Shown here: piece after piece, positions 37,321 to 44,782 of the stretch
Layout: the number at the start of each line of letters is the position of its first letter
How positions within the stretch are numbered: the stretch's first letter is position 1
From: G963708325 sp963708325
GTDB taxonomy: Bacteria; Actinomycetota; Thermoleophilia; Solirubrobacterales; 70-9
DNA: 64,000 bases
Direction: 5' to 3'
Assembly (NCBI GenBank): GCA_963708325.1
Contig: OY970203.1
Coordinates: forward strand, 1-64,000
The notes under the pieces: model-generated
Seen by the model: only the letters and a program-made list of their open reading frames with translations
Database searches by the model: none
What the model was told of the DNA's origin: nothing
Translations under genes and position numbers: made by a program

Positions 37321-37455
37321 TCCTCCTTCTCCTTAGCTTGACGATGACCTTTGGTTTGCGGCTCTCGCGCCGCCCAGCGCTATTCCCCCCGAAGGGGGAG
37401 GAGAAGGAGAAGCGCCAGGCTGTCGAGCCGGTGCGTCATCGCTGTCGCCAGATTA
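37321..37455 (-). promoter_or_regulatory. leuA leader: leucine-responsive attenuation region
   Basis: On the minus strand: -10 TAATCT (37455-37450), 10 nt, leader peptide ATG (37439), leucine codons, a UCCCCC-UUCG-GGGGGA hairpin (37399-37384), stop (37380), a GCGGC/GCCGC hairpin, then the leuA Shine-Dalgarno (37335-37321). The run at 37399-37411 pairs with the Shine-Dalgarno at 37333-37321 over 13 bp (one G.U). Stalling at Leu codons would keep the leuA ribosome site free; completing the leader would let it be sequestered. Confidence 0.75.
37380..37439 (-). CDS. leuL: leuA leader peptide, leucine-rich
   Basis: 19 codons reading MTHRLDSLALLLLLPLRGE and a TAG stop; 8 of 19 residues are Leu, five in a row. 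It starts 10 nt after a TAATCT -10 box, the same leaderless layout used by many genes here, and ends 66 nt before leuA. Such a composition directly upstream of leuA is the mark of an attenuation leader. Too short for usual gene finding. Confidence 0.85.
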   Translation of the reverse strand: MTHRLDSLALLLLLPLRGE

Positions 37456-37478
37456 GCGGCTCAACGACCTTGCCGCCG

Positions 37479-37592
37479 CTACGAAACGCTGCTGATCGTC
37501 TCGCAGCCGTAGCCGCCGCTGTCGGTGCCGTCGCCGCCGGAGCACGAGTCATTCGGCCCGTTGCTCCCCTGCACCGAGTCGCTCGAGCCCGA
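37479..37592 (-). pseudogene. remnant of an RTX-like (Ca-binding repeat) protein
   Basis: An open frame of 37 codons with no start codon, preceded by an in-frame TGA at 37595-37593. It ends NDSCSGGDGTDSGGYGCET and ISSVS, matching the C-terminus of the intact RTX-like protein at 39132 (DDCDGGSGDNDIAGNCETT, VNVP). The DNA just upstream (plus-strand TCAACCTCACAATTGGGTAA, 37594-37613) matches 17 of 20 bases with TCAACCTCATTATTCGGTAA upstream of the intact gene. So a paralog seems to have lost its signal peptide and repeats by deletion, leaving promoter region plus tail. Confidence 0.6.
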
Positions 37593-37650
37593 TCAACCTC
37601 ACAATTGGGTAATCGCCGGCGCGCCGCCCGGCGACGCGTTCAGGCCGTAC

Positions 37651-38502
37651 TTACTGGGCGACGTGGCCGGTCCAGGACTGCCCGTCCCAGTAGCGCAGTC
37701 GCGCCTGTCCCCACGGGTCCGGGTACCAGTCCGCCGGCGTCGGCGGTATCTGCGGGGCGGCAGGCGGGGCGGGAGCCTGCAGAGGCGGCGCGGGCTCCGG
37801 CGCAGCCTGCGGCTGCATCTGCTGCAGCGGCGGGGCGGGCTGCGCGCTTTCTGCGGTCGGCTGGGTGGCGGCCGCCTGAGTCGCCGGAGGGGGGCTCGCG
37901 AGCGGCTCGCCCGTCGGCGGCGGCAGGTCGGCGGGCGACGACTGGGGGGCCGCCTGGGTCTCCGCGGCCGGCGGCGTCGGCGCCATCTGCGCCGTGGGCG
38001 GAGGCCCGCCCGCCGCCGGGGCGATGCCCGCCGGCGTCATCACCGCCTGGGGGATGGCCGGCGCGATCGGGTCGGCGATGCCCTCCGTCTGCCAGACCTT
38101 GTTCAGCTCGCTCTGCATGTAGCCGATCCAGAATGGGATCCCGACGAACGCGACCAACACGAACAAGACCAGGGCGATCCAGCCGTTGAGCAGATCCGTC
38201 CGTCCGGCCAGCCGCTGGGCGGCCTGGGTCCGCTTGCAGGTGTTGATGATGCTGATGATCGCGGGGACGATGATCAGCGCCCCGAGGGTGACCGCGAGAA
38301 CCGACGTCCCCGGGCTGTCGCCGAGCTCGTGCGAGCCGCGCGCCCTACCGAGGTCCCGCATCTCCCGGTTTACGAAGTACCACCAGAACGGCACGTAGAT
38401 GCCGAGGGTGATCACCGCGAAGACGACCGTCCACACGGGGCTGCGGACCCGCGCCCGGGCCGGCCCCGGGCTATAGCGGATCAGTACCTCGGTTGATGCC
38501 AC
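37651..38502 (-). CDS. DUF4234 membrane protein with C-terminal DUF2510 domain
   Basis: 283 aa. The N-terminal half has DUF4234 features: PVWTVVFAVITLGIYVPFWWYFVNREMRDLG (first membrane segment with the LGIYxxFWxY motif), then two more hydrophobic stretches (about 67-90 and 105-125). A Pro/Ala/Gln-rich linker of about 110 residues leads to the C-terminal DUF2510 signature WYPDPWGQARLRYWDGQSWTGHV. Function unknown; these domains are common in actinobacterial membrane proteins. Paralog of the gene directly upstream (38509). Confidence 0.8.
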   Translation of the reverse strand: MASTEVLIRYSPGPARARVRSPVWTVVFAVITLGIYVPFWWYFVNREMRDLGRARGSHELGDSPGTSVLAVTLGALIIVPAIISIINTCKRTQAAQRLAGRTDLLNGWIALVLFVLVAFVGIPFWIGYMQSELNKVWQTEGIADPIAPAIPQAVMTPAGIAPAAGGPPPTAQMAPTPPAAETQAAPQSSPADLPPPTGEPLASPPPATQAAATQPTAESAQPAPPLQQMQPQAAPEPAPPLQAPAPPAAPQIPPTPADWYPDPWGQARLRYWDGQSWTGHVAQ

Positions 38503-38508
38503 GCGGCG

Positions 38509-39036
38509 CTAGCCGGCCGGCGCCTGAGGCGGGGGCGGCGGGGGCGGCGTCTCCCCGGCGGGCGGCGCCGGCTGCTGCGCCGGAGCCTCACCGACGGTCG
38601 CCGTCGGCGCCGGCGCGGGTATGCCCGCCTGCCCGGTCCCGTAGCGCTCCCAGAGCTTGTTCAGGGTGCTCTGGACGTACGGCGGATAGGCGATCGAGAT
38701 GATCAGGATGAGGATCAGCACGATCCAGCCGTTGACCTTCTCGACTCCGCCCAACTCCTGGGCACGCTGCACCCGCTGGGTGATGAAGCGGTAGACGGAG
38801 ACGATCGCCGGGACGATGATCAGGGCGCCGAGGGTCACGGCCAGCACCGACATCCCCGGCTGGCTTTCCGCAAGCTCCTGGTCCCCCATGGCCCGGCCAT
38901 AGTCACGCAGCTCGCGGTTCAGGTAGTAGTACCAAAACCAGTAGTAGATCCCGAGGGTGACGATCGACAGGCCCACGACCCCCCACGGGTTGCGGATCTT
39001 TACCGGTGCTCCGTTGGCGTTGACCTCTTCTGCCAT
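38509..39036 (-). CDS. DUF4234 membrane protein, paralog
   Basis: 175 aa with a GAGAGGAG Shine-Dalgarno. Its N-terminal 130 residues align with those of the downstream protein: NPWGVVGLSIVTLGIYYWFWYYYLNRELRDYGRAMG, SVLAVTLGALIIVPAIVS, and NGWIVLILILIIS. It ends in a Pro-rich tail and lacks the DUF2510 domain. Six-nt gap to the next gene: a tandem duplication and one operon. Function unknown. Confidence 0.8.
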   Translation of the reverse strand: MAEEVNANGAPVKIRNPWGVVGLSIVTLGIYYWFWYYYLNRELRDYGRAMGDQELAESQPGMSVLAVTLGALIIVPAIVSVYRFITQRVQRAQELGGVEKVNGWIVLILILIISIAYPPYVQSTLNKLWERYGTGQAGIPAPAPTATVGEAPAQQPAPPAGETPPPPPPPQAPAG

Positions 39037-39131
39037 GCGAGACTCCTCTCAGCTGGGCGGACGCGGCGCGAGCATAACAGCGCCGACCGCGGTTCCGCCA
39101 CCGCGCGGCGGCGTCGGTCCCAACGGCCGGC

Positions 39132-39764
39132 TCAGGGGACGTTCACCGTTGTCTCGCAGTTGCCGGCGATGTCGTTGTCCCCGCTACCACCGTCGCAGTC
39201 GTCGGCAATCCCGGAGCCGCCGGAGAGCGCATCGTCGCCGCTGCCGCCGAAGAGCGCGTGCGGGCCGGGGCCCTCGGCGCCGACGAAATCGTCGCCGCTG
39301 CCGCCGTAAGTGTTCTCCCCGACGCCGGCGGCGCCACCGTTGCTGTGCACCTCGTCGTCGCCGCTGCCGCCGGCCAGGGTGATGTCATTTCCGGCGCCGC
39401 CGCTGATGAAGTCGTCATGGGCTCCGCTCCTGATGGTGTCGCCGCCGCCCCCGCCATACGCGACGTCGTCGCCGCTGCCGAGAGAGATCTCGTCCTTACC
39501 GCCCCCGCCGCAGACGAGGTCGTCTCCCCCATAGGTGTTGACGGAGTCGTTGCCCCCACCCGCGACCACCACGTCGCGCCGATCCGTCCCCAGGATGGTG
39601 TGGCCGGCGTTGCCGTCCACGATCGTCGCCTTTTGGCCGTTGCAGCGCGGGACGGTGCCGACCGACCCCGCCGGGGTGACCACGATCCACGCACAAAGCG
39701 CGCCTGCTGCCGCGACGCCACCCAGTGCTCGCCCTCCAATCGCCACGGATCCCTCCCTCTGCAT
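39132..39764 (-). CDS. exported RTX-like calcium-binding repeat protein
   Basis: 210 aa. N-terminal hydrophobic signal segment (GRALGGVAAAGALCAWIVVTPAGSVG), then at least seven hemolysin-type nonapeptide repeats of the GGxGxDxxx kind (GGGNDSVNT, GGDDLVCGG, GSGDDVAYG, GGAGNDITL, GGSGDDFVG, GGSGDDALS). Six cysteines are unusual for RTX proteins and suggest disulfides in a Sec-exported form instead of type I secretion. The start at 39764 has a promoter TTGACC-18 nt-TAGCGT upstream. Role unknown, probably extracellular and Ca-folded. Confidence 0.8.
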   Translation of the reverse strand: MQREGSVAIGGRALGGVAAAGALCAWIVVTPAGSVGTVPRCNGQKATIVDGNAGHTILGTDRRDVVVAGGGNDSVNTYGGDDLVCGGGGKDEISLGSGDDVAYGGGGGDTIRSGAHDDFISGGAGNDITLAGGSGDDEVHSNGGAAGVGENTYGGSGDDFVGAEGPGPHALFGGSGDDALSGGSGIADDCDGGSGDNDIAGNCETTVNVP

Positions 39765-39796
39765 CGACGCCGACCCCAGCTCTGATTGCCGCTGAC

Positions 39797-39826
39797 GCTA
39801 GCCCCGCAGGCGCGCGCCGGTCAACC
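39797..39826 (-). promoter_or_regulatory. promoter of the RTX-like gene
   Basis: On the minus strand TTGACC, an 18-nt spacer and TAGCGT precede the start by about 30 nt. Just upstream is the TTACCGAATAATGAGG element, shared with the RTX remnant at 37600. It is the only sigma-70-like -35/-10 pair with good spacing that I noticed in the window. Confidence 0.5.
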
Positions 39827-39840
39827 TCATTATTCGGTAA

Positions 39841-40875
39841 CTACGGCACCAGCACGACCTTGCCGACGTTGCGGCGCTCCTCGATGAAGCGGTGCGCGTC
39901 GGCGGCGCGGTCGAACGGGAAGGCCTCGGCGACGACCGGCTTGTAGTGGCCCTTCTCCAGGCCGTCGAGCATGGGCTCGACGGCGCGGTCGATGTCGCCC
40001 TCGGTCGTCCACCAGTGGTACATGTTCAGTCCGAAGACGCCCTTGTTCTCATTCATCATCGCCAGGCTCTTCCACCACGGCATCGTCGCCGTCGGCATCC
40101 TCGCCAGGCTGCGCAGCGTCGCCCTGAGGTCGCGTTTGCCGGTCCCGGTCTGAACCTCCGACAGCCCGTACATGATCAGGCGGCCGCCGGGCCGCAGCAG
40201 CCGGTAGTCCTTGCGAAAAGTGGTGGGGCCGAGGGCATCGAATGCGACGTCGATTCCCTGGCCGCCGGTGATCCGGTTCACCTCCGCCTCGAAATCCAGG
40301 GTGCGGTAATCAATCGCGTGGTCCACCCCCTGCTCGCGGATCGCCTCGTGCTTGGAAGCCGACGCAGTGCCGAACACCTCGGCGCCGCGCCGCTTGGCGA
40401 CCTGCGTGGCGGCGATTCCGACGCCGCCGGCGGCGGCGTGGATCAGCGCCCGCTCGCCCTCGTCGAGGCCGCCCATGATCACGAGCCCGGCCCAGGCCGT
40501 GGCGTAGTTGACCGGGAACGCCGCGCCCTGCTCGAAGCTCACCTTCCTCGGCAGCGGCAGCGCCTGGTCGGCGGGGACCGTGACCAGCTCGGCCTGCCCG
40601 TTGAACTGCGTTCCTGCCATCACCCGGTCGCCGACCCTCGGCGACGTCACCCCCTCCCCCACAGACTCGACCTCGCCCGCCACCTCGTAGCCGAGCACGC
40701 ACGGCGCCTTGGGCGCGTCCGGATAGAGGTTGATCCGGGCCAGCGTGTCGGCGAAGTTGATCCCCGCGGCGCGGGTCGCGATTCGCACCTCGCCCGGGCC
40801 CACGGGGGGATCGGGCCGCTCCTGGACCCGCATCATCTCCGGCTCCCCGTAGCCGGTCAGGACGACTGCCCGCAT
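39841..40875 (-). CDS. zinc-free medium-chain (quinone-type) oxidoreductase
   Basis: 344 aa. MDR superfamily, quinone oxidoreductase/VAT1-like: starts MRAVVLTGYGEPE, substrate region RAAGINFADTLARINLYPDAPKAPCVLGYEVAGEVESVG, nucleotide site AAAGGVGIAATQVAKRRGAEVFGTA. The zinc ligands of alcohol dehydrogenases are absent. Probably NADPH-dependent reduction of quinones or enones. The ATG is 7 nt after TAGAGT. Its neighbours do not indicate its role. Confidence 0.88.
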   Translation of the reverse strand: MRAVVLTGYGEPEMMRVQERPDPPVGPGEVRIATRAAGINFADTLARINLYPDAPKAPCVLGYEVAGEVESVGEGVTSPRVGDRVMAGTQFNGQAELVTVPADQALPLPRKVSFEQGAAFPVNYATAWAGLVIMGGLDEGERALIHAAAGGVGIAATQVAKRRGAEVFGTASASKHEAIREQGVDHAIDYRTLDFEAEVNRITGGQGIDVAFDALGPTTFRKDYRLLRPGGRLIMYGLSEVQTGTGKRDLRATLRSLARMPTATMPWWKSLAMMNENKGVFGLNMYHWWTTEGDIDRAVEPMLDGLEKGHYKPVVAEAFPFDRAADAHRFIEERRNVGKVVLVP

Positions 40876-40904
40876 GGCGCGGACTCTACCCGCAGCGCTC
40901 CGCG

Positions 40905-42500
40905 TTAGAGGTCCACCGCGCGACCGGCGTAGAAGCCGTTGAGGCGGAGGATCTCCTCCACCACGCTCGCCGGCACGGGCGCATCGGTGGTAAGGGCCAG
41001 GACCGCCTGCTCGGGATTGGCCTCGGCGCCGACCGCCGCGGAGACGATGTTGACGCCGTGCTCGCCGAACATCGTCCCGATCCGCCCGATCATCCCGGGC
41101 TGGTCCTTGTAGCGGAGCACGACGATGTGGTCTGCGAACGGCAGATAGAAGCGCTCCCCCCAGACCGAGACCAGGTGGGGAGTGCGCCGCAGGCCCACCG
41201 CGGTGCCCGCCACCTCGACCGCCTCGTCTCCCGACTGGAGCCGCACGGTGACCAGCTCGGTGAACTCCTCCGAGACGGGATCGCGGGACTCGACCAGGTC
41301 GATCCCGCGTTGCTCGGCAAGTGTCGGAGCGTTGACGAGGTTGACGGGCTCCTCGGTGTGCCCGGAGAGGATGCCGACCAGCACGGCGATCCCGAGCAGG
41401 CGCGTGTCGTATTCGGCCAGGTGACCGCGGAACTCCGCGCTTACGCCGTCGATCGAGCCGTTTCCGAGGCCCTGGGCCAGCCGGCCCAGCTTCTCGCAGA
41501 GGGGGACGAAGGGGGCCAGCGCCTCCATCACCTCCGGCCGCACGGGGACGATGTTGACGGCGTTGGTGACCACGCCGCCGGTCAGCGCGGCGCGCACCTG
41601 TTCGGCGGTCACCACCCCCGCGCGATCCTGCGCCTCTGCCGTGGAGGCGCCGAGATGCGGCGTGACGACGACGTCGTCGCGGTCGAACAGCGGGTGCTCG
41701 GTGAGCGGTTCGGTCGGAAAGACGTCGAGGGCGGCGCCGGCGACCTTGTCCGACTCCAGCGCCTCGGTGAGCGCTTCGAGGTCGATCAGCTCGCCGCGGG
41801 CGCAGTTGACGATGCGCACGCCGTCCTGCATCGCGGCGATCGCCTCCGCGTCTATCCAGTTGACCGTCTCGGGCGTCTTCGGCAGGTGGATGGTGATGAA
41901 GTCGGCGCGGCCGTACAGCTCCGCCGTCGTCTCCACGCCCTCCACGCCCATCTCGCGAAAGCGCTCGGCGGCGACGAACTTGTCGTAGGCCACCACCTCC
42001 ATCTCGAACGCCTGGGCGCGCTTGGCGACGAGCTGTCCGATCCGCCCGAACCCGATCACGCCGAGCGTCTTCCCATACAGCTCGTGGCCGCCCAGCTGCG
42101 AGCGCTCCCAGCGGCCGGCCGTCAGCGAGGCGTGGGCGCGGGGGACGTTGCGGCAGAGCGCCAGCAGCATCGCCATCGTGTGCTCGGCGGCGGCGATCGA
42201 GTTCGCCTCGGGCGCGTTCGCGACGACGATGCCGCGCTTGGTAGCCGCGTCGACGTCGACGTTGTCGACGCCCGTCCCCGCGCGCCCGATCACCTTCAGG
42301 CGCTGGGCGCGCTCGATCAGCTCCGCGGTCAGCCTGGTCTGGGAGCGGATCAGGATCGCGTCGTAGTCGGCGATCCGAGCCGCAAGATCGTTGTCCGCCA
42401 TCTCCAGGTCGACATCGACGTCGAAGTCGCGGCGCAGAAGGTCGACCGCCGAGTCGGCGATCTTCTCCTTGACCAGGACTCTCTGGCCGTCGTCCGCCAC
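40905..42500 (-). CDS. serA: D-3-phosphoglycerate dehydrogenase
   Basis: 531 aa from GTG 42500, which overlaps the upstream TAG by one base. First step of serine synthesis. Long (type 1) form: catalytic and NAD domain with GRAGTGVDNVD, GFGRIGQLVAKR, NCARGELID and the active-site His in VVTPHLGASTAEAQ; an intervening ASB domain (about 320-450); and a C-terminal ACT domain (about 458-531, HIVVLRYKDQPGMIGRIGTMFGEHGVNI) for serine feedback. Co-transcribed with the class V aminotransferase at 42500. Confidence 0.96.
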   Translation of the reverse strand: MADDGQRVLVKEKIADSAVDLLRRDFDVDVDLEMADNDLAARIADYDAILIRSQTRLTAELIERAQRLKVIGRAGTGVDNVDVDAATKRGIVVANAPEANSIAAAEHTMAMLLALCRNVPRAHASLTAGRWERSQLGGHELYGKTLGVIGFGRIGQLVAKRAQAFEMEVVAYDKFVAAERFREMGVEGVETTAELYGRADFITIHLPKTPETVNWIDAEAIAAMQDGVRIVNCARGELIDLEALTEALESDKVAGAALDVFPTEPLTEHPLFDRDDVVVTPHLGASTAEAQDRAGVVTAEQVRAALTGGVVTNAVNIVPVRPEVMEALAPFVPLCEKLGRLAQGLGNGSIDGVSAEFRGHLAEYDTRLLGIAVLVGILSGHTEEPVNLVNAPTLAEQRGIDLVESRDPVSEEFTELVTVRLQSGDEAVEVAGTAVGLRRTPHLVSVWGERFYLPFADHIVVLRYKDQPGMIGRIGTMFGEHGVNIVSAAVGAEANPEQAVLALTTDAPVPASVVEEILRLNGFYAGRAVDL

Positions 42501-43696
42501 TAGCCGACCGGCTGGGGGGCCGTGCCGGCCTCGGCGAAGACCGCCTGGGCGGCCCCCGCGGCGGCCCCCGGCGCGACGTCCCAACCGGCGTCGCGAAGCG
42601 CGGACTCGAGCGCCGTCAACGCGATCACCATGTCGAAGGCGCCGTAGTAGCCGCAGTGGGCGATCCGCACGATCTTGCCCTTGAGGACGCCCTGGCCGCC
42701 CGCCGCGGTGACGCCGTAGCGGTCGCGCATCAGCTTCGGCACGGCGGCGCCGTCGATCCCGTCCGGCAGCGCCGCCGCCGTGATCACGTTGGCGTTCGGG
42801 TCGTCGGGCCCGAAGCGCTCGAGGCCGAGCGCCTCGATCCCGGCGCGCGCCGAGCGGGCCAGCAGGGCGTGGCGGGCGTACACCCGCGGCAGGCCCTCCT
42901 CGGCGATCAGGTCGAGGGCGACGTCGAGCGCACGGAACAGCGTCACCGCAGGGGTGAACGGGCTGTTCGCGGGCGTCTCGCGCTGGCCCGCCGCGGTGGC
43001 GGTCCAGTCGAAGTAATAGCGACGACCGGGACTCTCCGCGGCGAGAGCGAGCGCGCGATCCGACGCCGAGGCGAAGCCGAGCCCGGGCGGCGACATCAGC
43101 GACTTCTGCGATCCCGACACCACCACGTCCACCCCCCACTCGTCCTGCGGCAGGTCGACGGCGGCGAGGCCCGAGATCGCGTCGACGCAGAGCATCGACC
43201 CGGCGGCGGTCACGGCGGCGTTCAGGCCGCGGACGTCGTTCACCACGCCGGTCGAGCTCTCCGACTGGGTGGCGAAGACCGCCCGTGGCGCCCGGCCGAG
43301 CCCGTCGAGCAGCTCGCCCAGCGCGGCGGGCTCGACCCGCTCGCCCCAGGGCACGTCGAGGTGGACGACCTCTGCGCCGTAGGCCTCGCACAGCTCCTTC
43401 CAGCGCTCGCCGAACTTCCCGCACGAGGCGACGACGACTGCCTCGCCGGGCACCACCAGGTTGGCGACCGCCGACTCCATCGCGCCGGTGCCCGAAGAGG
43501 CAAAGCAGAGCACGTCGTGGGACGTCTGGAAGACCGAGCGCAGGCGCTCGAGCACACGCTCGTACACCTCGATGAAGGCGGGCGCCCGGTGGTAGACGAT
43601 CGGCTCCGCCATCACCTGGCTGACGCGGGGCGGCAGCGGGGTCGGTCCGGCGGTCATCAGGTACTGCTTGACGTAGGGATTCGGCGGCTCGGCCAT
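42500..43696 (-). CDS. class V aminotransferase (serine pathway, probably phosphoserine or alanine-glyoxylate type)
   Basis: 398 aa from ATG 43696, with TAACCT 10 nt upstream. PLP fold type I, class V: LMTAGPTPLPPRV, CFASSGTGAMESAVANLV, CVDAISGLAAVDL and the PLP lysine in VSGSQKSLMSPPG. The sequence resembles alanine-glyoxylate/serine-pyruvate aminotransferases, but coupling to serA (TAGTG overlap) suggests it fills the phosphoserine aminotransferase step. That assignment is from context and is not certain. Confidence 0.85.
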   Translation of the reverse strand: MAEPPNPYVKQYLMTAGPTPLPPRVSQVMAEPIVYHRAPAFIEVYERVLERLRSVFQTSHDVLCFASSGTGAMESAVANLVVPGEAVVVASCGKFGERWKELCEAYGAEVVHLDVPWGERVEPAALGELLDGLGRAPRAVFATQSESSTGVVNDVRGLNAAVTAAGSMLCVDAISGLAAVDLPQDEWGVDVVVSGSQKSLMSPPGLGFASASDRALALAAESPGRRYYFDWTATAAGQRETPANSPFTPAVTLFRALDVALDLIAEEGLPRVYARHALLARSARAGIEALGLERFGPDDPNANVITAAALPDGIDGAAVPKLMRDRYGVTAAGGQGVLKGKIVRIAHCGYYGAFDMVIALTALESALRDAGWDVAPGAAAGAAQAVFAEAGTAPQPVG

Positions 43697-43764
43697 GGCG
43701 CCCCCAAGGTTACGCGCTGACCCGGAGCCGCACGGGAAGGCGGACGCCGGGCCAGTAGGCACGC

Positions 43765-44769
43765 CTAGAACTCGGTGTCGATCCAGGGCATCATCGCCCT
43801 GAGGTCCCTGCCGACCCTCTCCACCTGGTGATCGGCCTGCTCCGCGCGCATGCGCTTGAAGCTCTCCTGGCCGGCGCGGTTCTCGGCGATCCACTCCTTC
43901 GCGAACTCGCCCGACTGGATGTCGGCGAGGATCTTCCCCATCGCCTCACGCGCCTCCGGGCCGATCACGCGGCTGCCGCGGGTCATGTCGCCGTACTCGG
44001 CCGTGTTCGAGATCGAGTAGCGCATCCCGCTGATCCCCTTCTCGTACATGAGGTCGACGATCAGCTTCAGCTCGTGCAGGCACTCGAAGTAGGCGAGCCG
44101 CGGGTCGTAACCGGCCTCCACCAGCGTCTCGAAGCCGGCGCGGACGAGCTCGGTGACGCCCCCGCACAGCACGGACTGCTCGCCGAACAGGTCGGTCTCG
44201 GTCTCGTCCTTGAACGTGGTCTCGATCACGCCGGCGCGGGTGCCGCCGATCGCCTTGGCGTAGGCGAGCACGGTGTCGCGGGCGCTGCCGGTCGCGTCCT
44301 GGTGGATCGCGATCAGGCAGGGAACGCCCCTGCCCTCCGCGAACTGGCGCCGGACCAGGTGACCGGGGCCCTTCGGAGCGACCATGCCTACGTCGACCCC
44401 CGGGGGCGGCGCGATCTGGCCGAAGTGGATCGAGAAGCCGTGGGCGAACATCAGCAGGTTGCCCTCGGCGATCCCGTCGGCGATCTCGGCCTCCCAGATC
44501 TCGGCCTGCTTCTCGTCGGGAAGCAGGATCATCACGATGTCACCGCGGCTCGCCGCCTCGGCGATGTCGTGGACCACCAGGCCCTCCTGCTCGGCCTTCT
44601 CGCGGCTGGAGGAGTCCGGCCGCAGCCCGACGACGACGTCGACGCCGGAGTCGCGCAGGTTCAGCGCGTGGGCGTGGCCCTGCGACCCGTAGCCCAGGAT
44701 CGCGACGGTCTTTCCCTCGAGCAGCGAGAGGTCGGCGTCGTCGTCGTAGAGGATCTCGTCGCCGGCCAT
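43765..44769 (-). CDS. ilvC: ketol-acid reductoisomerase
   Basis: 334 aa, class I. Makes dihydroxy acids for valine and isoleucine using NADPH and Mg. Rossmann motif GYGSQGHAHALNLRDSG (about 25-41), RPDSSSREKAE (NADPH-type loop), the catalytic His in FAHGFSIHFGQI, metal and KARI C-domain motifs DETETDLFGEQSVLCGG and ECLHELKLIVDLMYEKGI. Its ATG at 44769 has TAGCAT 9 nt upstream, overlapping the menE stop region, so it has its own promoter. Confidence 0.97.
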   Translation of the reverse strand: MAGDEILYDDDADLSLLEGKTVAILGYGSQGHAHALNLRDSGVDVVVGLRPDSSSREKAEQEGLVVHDIAEAASRGDIVMILLPDEKQAEIWEAEIADGIAEGNLLMFAHGFSIHFGQIAPPPGVDVGMVAPKGPGHLVRRQFAEGRGVPCLIAIHQDATGSARDTVLAYAKAIGGTRAGVIETTFKDETETDLFGEQSVLCGGVTELVRAGFETLVEAGYDPRLAYFECLHELKLIVDLMYEKGISGMRYSISNTAEYGDMTRGSRVIGPEAREAMGKILADIQSGEFAKEWIAENRAGQESFKRMRAEQADHQVERVGRDLRAMMPWIDTEF

Positions 44770-44782
44770 CGGGCGGGTGATG

